The position numbers and the translations under genes were made by a program. Of a stretch of DNA of 5,676 bases, positions 1 to 5,676 are shown piece by piece. This DNA comes from an uncultured Chloroflexota bacterium. Lineage in GTDB: Bacteria; Chloroflexota; Anaerolineae; Aggregatilineales; Phototrophicaceae. The notes below the pieces were generated by a model. The model saw only the letters and a program-made list of their open reading frames with translations, was not told the DNA's origin and searched no databases. The stretch spans positions 1 to 5,676 of the forward strand of contig CAIVEA010000346.1 in assembly GCA_903904765.1 (NCBI GenBank). The letters run 5' to 3'. Positions within the stretch are counted from its first letter, which is position 1; the number at the start of each line of letters is the position of its first letter.

Positions 1-603
1 CCCCGCCAGCGCCCCCGCCCCCAGCGATGATACCATCACACGCTGCTTGGCATCCTGCAACCGGCTGCGATCCCGCGCCAGCATCCAGAAGAAGCTCATC
101 AGCCAGTGCGCGGCAGTAATCGGCTGCGCGGGCTGCACATGCGTATACCCCGGCATCAGTGTTTCGACATGCGGTTCGGCTTTGGCGATCAGCGCCTCTT
201 GCAGCGCCTTCAGTAGCGCATCCATGCGGTCAAACGCCCCCGCCGTCCACAACCGGAAATCCGTCGCCACCTGATCGTTGCGGCTGCGTCCGGTATGCAG
301 CTTGCCTCCCACCGCCCCCACCAGTTCGGTCAGGCGGCGCTCGACAGCCGTATGAATATCCTCATCCGCCACTTGCAACACAAACGTCCCCGCCTCGAAT
401 TCAGCAAGCACCTTCCGCAACCCGTCTATCAGGGTATTCGCTTCGTCGGATGTGATAATGTCGGCCTTCGCAATCGCCCGCGCATAAGCGATGCTACCTG
501 CGACATCTTCTGCGTACATGCGTTTGTCAAAATCAATGCTGTCGTTCAATGCCCGCAAATCGGCATCTGATGGTTCGGCGAATCGCCCGCCCCACAAAGT
601 CAT
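1..603 (-). CDS. argH: Argininosuccinate lyase, N-terminal 201 residues (3' end outside window)
   Basis: Argininosuccinate lyase cleaves argininosuccinate to arginine and fumarate, the last step of arginine biosynthesis, in the cytoplasm. Reading the minus strand from the ATG at 603 gives an uninterrupted frame to the window edge. It opens with MTLWGGRFAEPSD, the typical ArgH N-terminus. The fumarase/aspartase-superfamily signature TGRSRNDQVATDFRLW lies at residues 104-119. MPGYTHVQPAQPI lies at 150-162, where T154-H155 corresponds to the catalytic Thr-His pair of the family. The family is about 460 residues long, so a little under half is present. The flexible signature loop with the catalytic serine (SSxMPxKxN, near residue 280) is beyond the edge. 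An AGGA lies 10 nt before the start. The gene follows argG on the same strand after a 102-nt gap containing a strong terminator, so the two may not be fully co-transcribed. The identification is secure. The gene looks intact as far as it can be read. Confidence 0.97.
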   Translation of the reverse strand, partial: MTLWGGRFAEPSDADLRALNDSIDFDKRMYAEDVAGSIAYARAIAKADIITSDEANTLIDGLRKVLAEFEAGTFVLQVADEDIHTAVERRLTELVGAVGGKLHTGRSRNDQVATDFRLWTAGAFDRMDALLKALQEALIAKAEPHVETLMPGYTHVQPAQPITAAHWLMSFFWMLARDRSRLQDAKQRVMVSSLGAGALAG

Positions 604-666
604 GCTATCCGCTTCCTACCGGCAATCCACAATCCGGTGATATGACTATGCGATAATGATACAGAT

Positions 667-695
667 GAAAAACCCCTCTCATCGTGAGAGGGGTT
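667..695 (-). terminator. Rho-independent terminator after argG
   Basis: An 11-bp perfect inverted repeat (671-681 with 685-695, arms AACCCCTCTCA / TGAGAGGGGTT) encloses a 3-nt loop. Read on the minus strand, the stem runs into a tract of five T (two closing the stem, then three more) before a C. This is the layout of an intrinsic terminator and it starts about 10 nt past the argG stop codon. On the plus strand the hairpin is followed only by TTC, so it should work mainly for argG. The T tract is short, so some readthrough into argH is plausible. Confidence 0.85.
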
Positions 696-705
696 CATTG
701 TCGAA

Positions 706-1974
706 CTAGTCGCGCTTAAACTTGCTATAGTCCGGCGTGCGGTAATGGCTCTTGCCGCCGCCATCAATCGTCAGCAGCGCCTCCACCTTCAGCGGCAGGC
801 CGAACAACGCGATGAAGCCTTCCGCATCCTTCTGGTTGTACACATTTTCCTCACCAAACGAGGCGTAATCCTCGCGGTACAGGCTGAATTCGCTCTTGCG
901 ACCCGCCATAATCATGTTGCCCTTATACAGCTTCAGCCGCACCACGCCCGTCACCTGTTCCTGCGTCACCGTCACGAACGCATCCAGCGACTCGCGCAGG
1001 CGGGTGTACCACATGCCGTTGTAAACCAGTTCGGCATATTTCACCGCCACAAAGTCCTTGTAGTGCATCGTGTGCTTGTCGAGGCACATCGATTCCAGCG
1101 CCTGATGCGCGCGGCGCAGCAGCGTCCCCGCCGGAGTCTCGTACACGCCATGACTCTTCATGCCGACCAGCCGGTTTTCCACGATGTCCGCACGACCAAT
1201 GCCATGCTTGCCTGCTACCTTGTTCAAACGACGGAACAGTTCCACCGGAGGCAGCTTCTCGCCATTCAGTGTGACCGGAACACCCTTTTCAAAACCCACT
1301 TCCACATATTCTGCTTCTTCCGGCGCTTTTTCCGGCGCAGTGGTGAGCTGGTACATCACTTCTTCCGGCTCATTCCAGGGGTCTTCCAGCAAGCCGCCTT
1401 CATGCGATAGGTGGAACAGGTTGCGGTCACGGCTGTAGATGCTCTTTTCGGTAGCCGTCACTGGCACGTTGAATTCAGCAGCATAGGCCAGCGCGTCCTC
1501 ACGGCTGCGGATTTCCCACTCGCGCCACGGGGCGATAATCTTCAGCTTGGGATTGAGCGCCATCACCGTCAGTTCAAAGCGCACCTGATCGTTGCCCTTG
1601 CCCGTCGCACCATGCGCCACCGCGTCCGCACCTTCGATTTCAGCAATCTCGACCATGTGCTTGGCGATCAGAGGCCGCGCAAATGATGTTCCCAGCAGAT
1701 ATTCGCGCTCATAGACCGCGCCCGCCTGCATCGTGGGGAACACAAAATCGGTCAGGAATTCTTCGCGCAGATCGCGAATATACAGCTTGCTCGCGCCGGA
1801 CTTCAGCGCCTTCTCCTCCAGACCGTCCAGTTCTTCTTCCTGCCCCAGATCGGCGCAGAAGCAGATCACCTCGCAGCCCGGATAATTGTTCTTCAACCAC
1901 GGCACGATGACCGAAGTATCCAGCCCACCGCTGTAGGCCAGAACGACTTTCTTGACATTTGCATGTGCAGCCAT
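706..1974 (-). CDS. argG: Argininosuccinate synthase
   Basis: Argininosuccinate synthase condenses citrulline and aspartate, using ATP (released as AMP and PPi), to form argininosuccinate in the cytoplasm. It is the penultimate step of arginine biosynthesis. From the chosen start the protein has 422 residues, close to the usual 400 or so. The N-type ATP-pyrophosphatase P-loop AYSGGLDTS is at residues 13-21. The second family signature [14 protein letters not shown] is at 121-134, and the conserved [22 protein letters not shown] region starts near 178. The C-terminal oligomerisation region is intact and ends in KFKRD. The frame stays open up to an ATG at 2070, but the 32 extra residues do not resemble the family and would start upstream of the likely promoter. 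The ATG at 1974 has GAGGG four nt before it and gives [17 protein letters not shown], so I use that start. The terminator follows directly, then argH. The divergent neighbour is iolB. Confidence 0.97.
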   Translation of the reverse strand: MAAHANVKKVVLAYSGGLDTSVIVPWLKNNYPGCEVICFCADLGQEEELDGLEEKALKSGASKLYIRDLREEFLTDFVFPTMQAGAVYEREYLLGTSFARPLIAKHMVEIAEIEGADAVAHGATGKGNDQVRFELTVMALNPKLKIIAPWREWEIRSREDALAYAAEFNVPVTATEKSIYSRDRNLFHLSHEGGLLEDPWNEPEEVMYQLTTAPEKAPEEAEYVEVGFEKGVPVTLNGEKLPPVELFRRLNKVAGKHGIGRADIVENRLVGMKSHGVYETPAGTLLRRAHQALESMCLDKHTMHYKDFVAVKYAELVYNGMWYTRLRESLDAFVTVTQEQVTGVVRLKLYKGNMIMAGRKSEFSLYREDYASFGEENVYNQKDAEGFIALFGLPLKVEALLTIDGGGKSHYRTPDYSKFKRD

Positions 1975-1978
1975 TATT

Positions 1979-1983
1979 CCCTC
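1979..1983 (-). promoter_or_regulatory. Ribosome binding site deciding the argG start
   Basis: On the minus strand GAGGG lies four nt before the ATG at 1974, with the context GAGGGAATA then ATG. The spacing is slightly short but usable. Together with the family N-terminus it supports starting argG here and not at the in-frame ATG at 2070. Confidence 0.7.
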
Positions 1984-2023
1984 AAACTTTGCTTGATTGG
2001 CATCGGGGTTTGTTAAGGTGACG

Positions 2024-2052
2024 AGTATAAAGCACCGTAGCCAAACTGCAAA
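2024..2052 (-). promoter_or_regulatory. Predicted sigma70-type promoter of argG
   Basis: On the minus strand, TTTGCA (2052-2047) and TATACT (2029-2024) are separated by 17 nt. The -35 matches TTGACA at four of six positions and the -10 matches TATAAT at five of six. Transcription would start near 2017, giving a leader of about 43 nt, too short for a riboswitch. I see no clear ArgR-type palindrome (TGAAT/ATTCA halves) around it, so repression by arginine is not shown by the sequence. Confidence 0.65.
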
Positions 2053-2060
2053 GAACCATA

Positions 2061-2089
2061 ATGACCACAAACCACACCCGCGCTATAAT
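2061..2089 (+). promoter_or_regulatory. Predicted sigma70-type promoter of the iol operon
   Basis: A perfect -10 box TATAAT (2084-2089) lies 17 nt after ATGACC (2061-2066), which matches the -35 consensus TTGACA at four of six positions. The expected start is near 2096, leaving a leader of about 34 nt before iolB. The -35 boxes of this promoter and the divergent argG promoter are only 8 nt apart. A strong -10 on a catabolic operon would suit control by a repressor, but that is inference. Confidence 0.7.
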
Positions 2090-2117
2090 TGTTTGATCTT
2101 TCACAACCTATTCCACC

Positions 2118-2123
2118 AAAGGA
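2118..2123 (+). promoter_or_regulatory. Ribosome binding site of iolB
   Basis: AAAGGA lies six nt before the ATG at 2130. It favours this start over the next in-frame ATG at 2151, which has no purine-rich stretch at a suitable distance. Confidence 0.75.
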
Positions 2124-2129
2124 CTGCCT

Positions 2130-2996
2130 ATGCGTTACACTGCCGATAATATGCTCCTCCGTTCGACGGACAAAGGCGAAACCGGCATTTTCGCTTCGGT
2201 CACGCCGCAGCAGGCGGAATGGGAATACCTGAACTTCGAAGCACGCCGTTTCAACAAAGGGCAGCGGTGGGCTGACGAAACGGGCGATTTTGAATACGGT
2301 CACGTCATCCTCGGCGGCACGGCGCACATTCGCAGCAGCGCGGGCGACTTCCTGAACATAGGCCGCCGCAAGAACGTGTTCGACGGCAAACCCTACGCCG
2401 TTTACCTGCCGCGTCACACCTCTTTCGAGATCGAAGCCACTAGCGATGGCCTCGAAATTGCCAGTTCATGGGTCGCCAGCGATCAAGACTTCCCTGCCCG
2501 CCTCGTCACCCCCGAAACCAGCGCCGTTGAACTACGCGGCGGCAACAACGCCTCGCGCCAGATCAACAGCATTCTACCGCCGGGGTTTGAATGCCAGCGC
2601 CTCGTACTGGTGGAAGTCTATACGCCCGGTGGTAACTGGTCGAGCTACCCGCCCCACAAACATGATGTACATCGCGTGGATGCGGACGGTAAATTGCTGG
2701 AAGCCGACCTCGAAGAAATCTATTTCTACAAGTTTGACCGTCCCGAAGGCTTCGCCTACCAGCGCGTCTACACCACCGATGGCCGCATTGACGCACTCAT
2801 GATGGCGCGTGACCACGACACCATCCTCGTACCGGAAGGCTACCACCCCGTCGTCGGCGCTTACGGCTATACCACCTACTATCTGAACGCGCTGGCGGGT
2901 TCGGCACAATCCCTCGCCAATGTGGACGACCCCGAATTTGCGTGGGTGAAATCCACATGGACGGGATTAGACCCGCGCCTGCCCATCGTCAAATAG
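2130..2996 (+). CDS. iolB: 5-deoxy-glucuronate isomerase
   Basis: IolB converts 5-deoxy-D-glucuronate, the product of IolD, to 5-deoxy-5-keto-D-gluconate (2-deoxy-5-keto-D-gluconate) in myo-inositol breakdown. It is a cytoplasmic, metal-dependent double-cupin (KduI/IolB family) protein. The 288 residues are near the family norm of about 270-300. The N-terminal half (about 1-130) is the first, degenerate cupin and contains GRRKNVFDGKPYAVYLP at 78-94. The second half carries the IolB hallmark VEVYTPGGNWSSYPPHKHD at 161-179. H176 and H178, a glutamate in LEEIYFY (E195/E196) and H239 in GYHPV are the expected metal ligands, and all are present. It is the first gene after a good promoter and lies 52 nt before iolD, so it probably leads an iol operon. 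No damage is seen. The identification rests on recognising the family motifs and is strengthened by iolD and iolG next door. Confidence 0.95.
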   Translation: MRYTADNMLLRSTDKGETGIFASVTPQQAEWEYLNFEARRFNKGQRWADETGDFEYGHVILGGTAHIRSSAGDFLNIGRRKNVFDGKPYAVYLPRHTSFEIEATSDGLEIASSWVASDQDFPARLVTPETSAVELRGGNNASRQINSILPPGFECQRLVLVEVYTPGGNWSSYPPHKHDVHRVDADGKLLEADLEEIYFYKFDRPEGFAYQRVYTTDGRIDALMMARDHDTILVPEGYHPVVGAYGYTTYYLNALAGSAQSLANVDDPEFAWVKSTWTGLDPRLPIVK

Positions 2997-3037
2997 CTGC
3001 GCCTGCATCCGTTCGGCACGTTTTACGCGCATTCGCG

Positions 3038-3042
3038 AAGGA
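3038..3042 (+). promoter_or_regulatory. Ribosome binding site of iolD
   Basis: AAGGA lies six nt before the ATG at 3049. A small 4-bp hairpin, CGCG-CATT-CGCG (3026-3037), sits immediately upstream. It could fold in the mRNA but is too weak to call a terminator, and no T run follows within the usual distance. Confidence 0.7.
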
Positions 3043-3048
3043 ATTTTC

Positions 3049-4908
3049 ATGAAAACAACCCGTTTGACGATGGCGCAGGCCATCATTCACTATCTCTCCA
3101 ACCAGCAGGTCGAGCGCGACGGTCATCAGCACCCCTTCTTTGCGGGCTGCTGGGGCATCTTCGGTCACGGCAATGTGGCGGGCATCGGTCAGGCGTTGCA
3201 GCAGTATGCAGATCGTTTCCGTTACTATCAAGTTCGCAACGAACAGGCGATGGTACACAGTGCCGCCGCATTCGCCAAAGTCAAGAATCGTATGCAAGCC
3301 TTCGCCTGCACCTCCTCGATTGGCCCGGGCGCGACCAACATGCTCACCGGCGCAGCCGCCGCCACCATCAACCGCCTGCCCGTGCTGTTGCTCCCCGGCG
3401 ACATTTTCGCCCAGCGCCTGCAAGCGCCTGTGCTGCAACAGCTCGAGTCCGAACATTCGCAGGACATTTCGGTGAACGATTGCTTCAAGCCGGTATCGCG
3501 CTACTGGGATCGCATCAACCGCCCCGAACAGATCATCACATCGCTGCCGGAAGTCATGCGCGTCCTCACGTCTCCCGCCGAAACCGGTGCTGTCACCCTG
3601 TCCTTGCCGCAGGATGTACAAGCGATGGCCTTCGATTACCCTGAATACTTCCTCGAACCGCGCATCTGGCACATCCCGCGCCAGCGTCCAGATGTGGATA
3701 GCCTGAACCGCGCTGCCGAGTGGATACGCGCCAGTCGCCGCCCGATCATCGTGGCAGGGGGCGGCGTGCTGTACAGTGAAGCCAGCGCCGCACTCGCGGC
3801 TTTCGTGGAACGCACAGGCATTCCGGTAGGCGAAACGATGGCCGGCAAAGGCTCTTTGCCCTACAATCACTCGCTGAATCTGGGCGCAATCGGCGCGACT
3901 GGCACAGCCGGCGCGAATATCATCGCCCGTGAAGCCGACTTGATTATCGGCATTGGCACGCGCTACAGCGATTTCACCACCGCCTCCAAAACTGCCTTCC
4001 AGAACCCCGATCTCAAGTTCATCAACATCAACGTGGCGGAGTTCGATGCCTACAAGCATCATGCCCTTCCGCTGGTCGGGGATGCCCGCGCCGTGCTGGA
4101 TGAACTGAGCGCCCGTATCGCGGGGTACGAAGTGGCTGCGGACTATCGCGCCCGCGCCACCGCCTTCAATGCCGACTGGGATACCGAAGTGCAGCGCATC
4201 TATGATCTGGAACACGGCCCTCTCATGAGTCAGGGCGTGGTCATCGGCGCGGTCAACACCCTCTCTCGCCCCAACGATATTGTGTTATGCGCGGCGGGCA
4301 GCCTCCCCGGTGACTTGCATAAACTGTGGCGCACCCGCAGCCCCGGCGGCTACCATCTCGAATACGGCTATTCCACGATGGGCTACGAAATCGCCGGCGG
4401 GTTAGGCGCGAAGATGGCTGACCCCTCCCGCGAGGTATACATCATGGTAGGCGATGCCTCGTACCTGATGATGTCCTCCGAAATTGTGACCGCCGTACAG
4501 GAAGGCGTGAAATTGGTGATTATCATTCTAGATAATCACGGCTACGCCAGCATCGGTGGCCTCTCGAAATCGGTTGGCAGCGACGGCTTCGGTACAAAAT
4601 ACCGCTTCCGCACCGATTCCGGTCAGTTGGATGGTGAAACCCTGCCACTAGACTTGGGGGCGAACGCCGCCAGTCTAGGCGCGAAACTCATCCGTGCCGC
4701 TAACAAAGACGAACTGGCAACTGCCCTCCAGCAGGCGCAGGCTTCGGAGGAAACGGTGTGTATTTTCATCGAAACAGATCGCAGTCAGCGCGTAGGCGGC
4801 TATGAGTCGTGGTGGGATGTGGCGGTTGCCGAAGTCTCGGAAAACCCGTCTGTACAAGAAGCCCGCCGCAAGTATGATGAAGCCCGAAATAAACAGCGTT
4901 ACTACTAA
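3049..4908 (+). CDS. iolD: 3D-(3,5/4)-trihydroxycyclohexane-1,2-dione acylhydrolase (ThDP-dependent)
   Basis: IolD opens the ring of 3D-(3,5/4)-trihydroxycyclohexane-1,2-dione, made by IolE, to give 5-deoxy-D-glucuronate for IolB. It belongs to the thiamine-diphosphate enzyme family that includes acetolactate synthase, and acts in the cytoplasm. The 619 residues match the family length. The N-terminal pyrimidine-binding domain contains GIFGHGNVAGIGQAL (36-50) and the catalytic glutamate E65 in RNEQAM, followed by SSIGPGATNMLTGAA (89-103). The central domain (about 220-360) includes IIVAGGGV and IGIGTRYSDF. The C-terminal PP domain has the ThDP/Mg motif from G468-D469 to D495-N496 (VGDASYLMM ... 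LDNHGYASIGGL). FGHGNVAG and the iol neighbours separate it from acetolactate synthase. Its stop is 19 nt before iolG, which suggests co-transcription. A long open frame on the opposite strand is a codon-bias shadow. Confidence 0.96.
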   Translation: MKTTRLTMAQAIIHYLSNQQVERDGHQHPFFAGCWGIFGHGNVAGIGQALQQYADRFRYYQVRNEQAMVHSAAAFAKVKNRMQAFACTSSIGPGATNMLTGAAAATINRLPVLLLPGDIFAQRLQAPVLQQLESEHSQDISVNDCFKPVSRYWDRINRPEQIITSLPEVMRVLTSPAETGAVTLSLPQDVQAMAFDYPEYFLEPRIWHIPRQRPDVDSLNRAAEWIRASRRPIIVAGGGVLYSEASAALAAFVERTGIPVGETMAGKGSLPYNHSLNLGAIGATGTAGANIIAREADLIIGIGTRYSDFTTASKTAFQNPDLKFININVAEFDAYKHHALPLVGDARAVLDELSARIAGYEVAADYRARATAFNADWDTEVQRIYDLEHGPLMSQGVVIGAVNTLSRPNDIVLCAAGSLPGDLHKLWRTRSPGGYHLEYGYSTMGYEIAGGLGAKMADPSREVYIMVGDASYLMMSSEIVTAVQEGVKLVIIILDNHGYASIGGLSKSVGSDGFGTKYRFRTDSGQLDGETLPLDLGANAASLGAKLIRAANKDELATALQQAQASEETVCIFIETDRSQRVGGYESWWDVAVAEVSENPSVQEARRKYDEARNKQRYY

Positions 4909-4910
4909 CT

Positions 4911-4920
4911 GAGGAAAGGT
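4911..4920 (+). promoter_or_regulatory. Ribosome binding site of iolG
   Basis: GAGGAAAGGT fills most of the 19-nt gap after the iolD stop. Its AAAGG part lies eight nt before the ATG at 4928. A strong site in such a short gap supports independent initiation on a shared transcript. Confidence 0.75.
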
Positions 4921-4927
4921 CGCAACC

Positions 4928-5676
4928 ATGGCATTGAAATTTGCAGTGATCGGTGCAGGGCGTATCGGCAAAGTCCACGCGGAGAACCTCGTCACCCGCA
5001 TTCCCGGCACAGAAGTCGTCGGCATCGCGGACGTGGTGGCTACCGCCGCACAAGATGTGGCCGCCAAGCTGCACATCCCCAAAGCTACAGCCGATTACCA
5101 CGAACTGCTGGCTGACTCTTCGGTAGAAGCCGTTGCCATCTGTTCCGCTACCAACACCCATTCGCAGATCATCCGCGAAGCAGCCGCAGCTGGTAAGCAC
5201 ATTTTCTGCGAAAAGCCGATTGATTTTGATCTGAACCGCATTGACGAGGCGCTGGAGAGCGTTCGTAAAGCAGGCGTGAAACTGCAAATCGGCTTCAATC
5301 GCCGTTTCGACCCCAACTATGCCCGCGTGCGGCAGGCCATCGCCTCACAGGAAATCGGCGAACTGCACATGCTGCACATCATCAGCCGCGACCCCGGCCC
5401 GCCCCCGGTCAGCTATATCAAGGTGTCCGGCGGCATCTTCCTCGACATGACCATTCACGATTTTGACATGGCGCGTTTCCTCACGGGCAGCGATGCAGTG
5501 GAAGTCTACACCGTCGCAGGTGTCAAAGTTGACCCCGCCATTGGTGAAGCAGGTGATGTGGACACCGCCTTCATCGTGATGAAGTTCGCCAACGGAGTCA
5601 CCGTCAGCATTGACAACAGCCGCAAGGCCGTTTACGGCTACGATCAGCGCGTGGAAGCCTTCGGCAGCGGCGGCGC
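4928..5676 (+). CDS. iolG: myo-Inositol 2-dehydrogenase, N-terminal 249 residues (3' end outside window)
   Basis: IolG oxidises myo-inositol at C2 with NAD+ to scyllo-inosose, the entry step of inositol catabolism, in the cytoplasm. It is a Gfo/Idh/MocA-family oxidoreductase. The frame is open from the ATG to the window edge and covers 249 of the usual 335-345 residues. The Rossmann nucleotide-binding motif FAVIGAGRIGKVHAEN is at 5-20. The catalytic lysine is K96 in CEKP. GFNRRFDPNY (122-131) and GGIFLDMTIHDFDMARF (168-184) follow, and the latter holds D173 and H177, which match the catalytic Asp/His of characterised inositol dehydrogenases. The fragment ends in RVEAFGSGG, also typical of IolG. 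Related enzymes in this family act on scyllo- or D-chiro-inositol, so substrate preference is not settled by sequence alone. The place directly after iolB and iolD makes the myo-inositol role most likely. It cannot be judged whether the C-terminus is intact. Confidence 0.93.
   Translation, partial: MALKFAVIGAGRIGKVHAENLVTRIPGTEVVGIADVVATAAQDVAAKLHIPKATADYHELLADSSVEAVAICSATNTHSQIIREAAAAGKHIFCEKPIDFDLNRIDEALESVRKAGVKLQIGFNRRFDPNYARVRQAIASQEIGELHMLHIISRDPGPPPVSYIKVSGGIFLDMTIHDFDMARFLTGSDAVEVYTVAGVKVDPAIGEAGDVDTAFIVMKFANGVTVSIDNSRKAVYGYDQRVEAFGSGG

Noticed and set aside
1..22. G-rich run on the minus strand (G5, G5, then G4) resembling part of a G-quadruplex.
   Set aside because: It encodes the conserved GAGALAG stretch of ArgH with GGG and GCG codons. 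Only three G runs of three or more are in view, so codon use explains it.
745..1410. A 221-codon plus-strand open frame opposite argG.
   Set aside because: The product is rich in His, Arg and Gln and without a fold I recognise. It is antisense to well-conserved argG sequence, so I take it as a codon-bias shadow.
1975..2070. A 32-residue N-terminal extension of argG starting at the ATG at 2070.
   Set aside because: It would begin upstream of the predicted argG promoter, the residues do not look like ArgG, and a Shine-Dalgarno sequence plus the family N-terminus point to the start at 1974.
2007..2073. Inverted repeat GGTTTGT (2007-2013) and ACAAACC (2067-2073) with centres 60 nt apart around the argG promoter.
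   Set aside because: A 7-nt inverted match is expected about once by chance in a gap of this size, and there is no further symmetry around either half.
2013..2417. A 134-codon minus-strand frame across the iolB 5' end and the divergent promoters.
   Set aside because: It overlaps both promoters and the iolB N-terminus, has no recognisable domain, and would terminate inside the argG leader.
2975..3006. Direct repeat GCGCCTGC at 2975-2982 and 2999-3006, spanning the iolB stop codon.
   Set aside because: It is only 8 nt long with two copies, in GC-rich sequence. There is no third copy or target-site structure, so chance is the best explanation.
2989..4215. A 408-codon open frame on the minus strand opposite iolD.
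   Set aside because: It lies wholly antisense to an unmistakable iolD apart from a few bases at its end. Its product is rich in Gly, Ala, Arg and His with no recognisable domain, as expected when a GC-biased gene is read backwards. No ribosome binding site or promoter was noticed for it.

Overview
The window is ordinary bacterial chromosome, dense with genes and moderately GC-rich (roughly 55-60 % by eye). It holds parts of two metabolic loci transcribed away from each other. The left half, on the minus strand, carries the last two steps of arginine biosynthesis: argG (complete, 1974 to 706) followed by argH (5' part only, 603 down to the window edge). The right half, on the plus strand, carries myo-inositol catabolism genes in the order iolB (2130-2996), iolD (3049-4908) and iolG (4928 to the window edge, 3' end missing). 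I see no mobile element, CRISPR array, tRNA, rRNA or phage-like gene.

The two loci share a 155-nt divergent intergenic region (1975-2129). It contains back-to-back sigma70-type promoters: TTTGCA-17-TATACT reading left into argG, and ATGACC-17-TATAAT reading right into iolB. A strong Rho-independent hairpin (671-695) follows argG and separates it from argH, so argH depends on readthrough or on a promoter I cannot identify with confidence. On the iol side the gaps are short (52 and 19 nt) and each gene has a clear Shine-Dalgarno sequence, which fits a single polycistronic transcript.

ArgG joins citrulline and aspartate into argininosuccinate, and ArgH splits this into arginine and fumarate. 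In the inositol pathway, IolG oxidises myo-inositol to scyllo-inosose. IolE, which is not in the window, dehydrates that product. IolD hydrolyses the resulting trihydroxycyclohexanedione to 5-deoxy-glucuronate, and IolB isomerises this to 5-deoxy-5-keto-gluconate for IolC, IolJ and IolA, also not in the window. The missing genes probably lie downstream of iolG or elsewhere in the genome.

The host is a bacterium with standard sigma70 promoters and Shine-Dalgarno starts. The overall feel of the proteins would suit a Chloroflexota or similar free-living heterotroph, but I cannot establish that from the sequence and hold it with low confidence. I looked for an undescribed system and found none. 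The points worth a second look are regulatory: the shared divergent promoter region and the terminator inside the arg pair.
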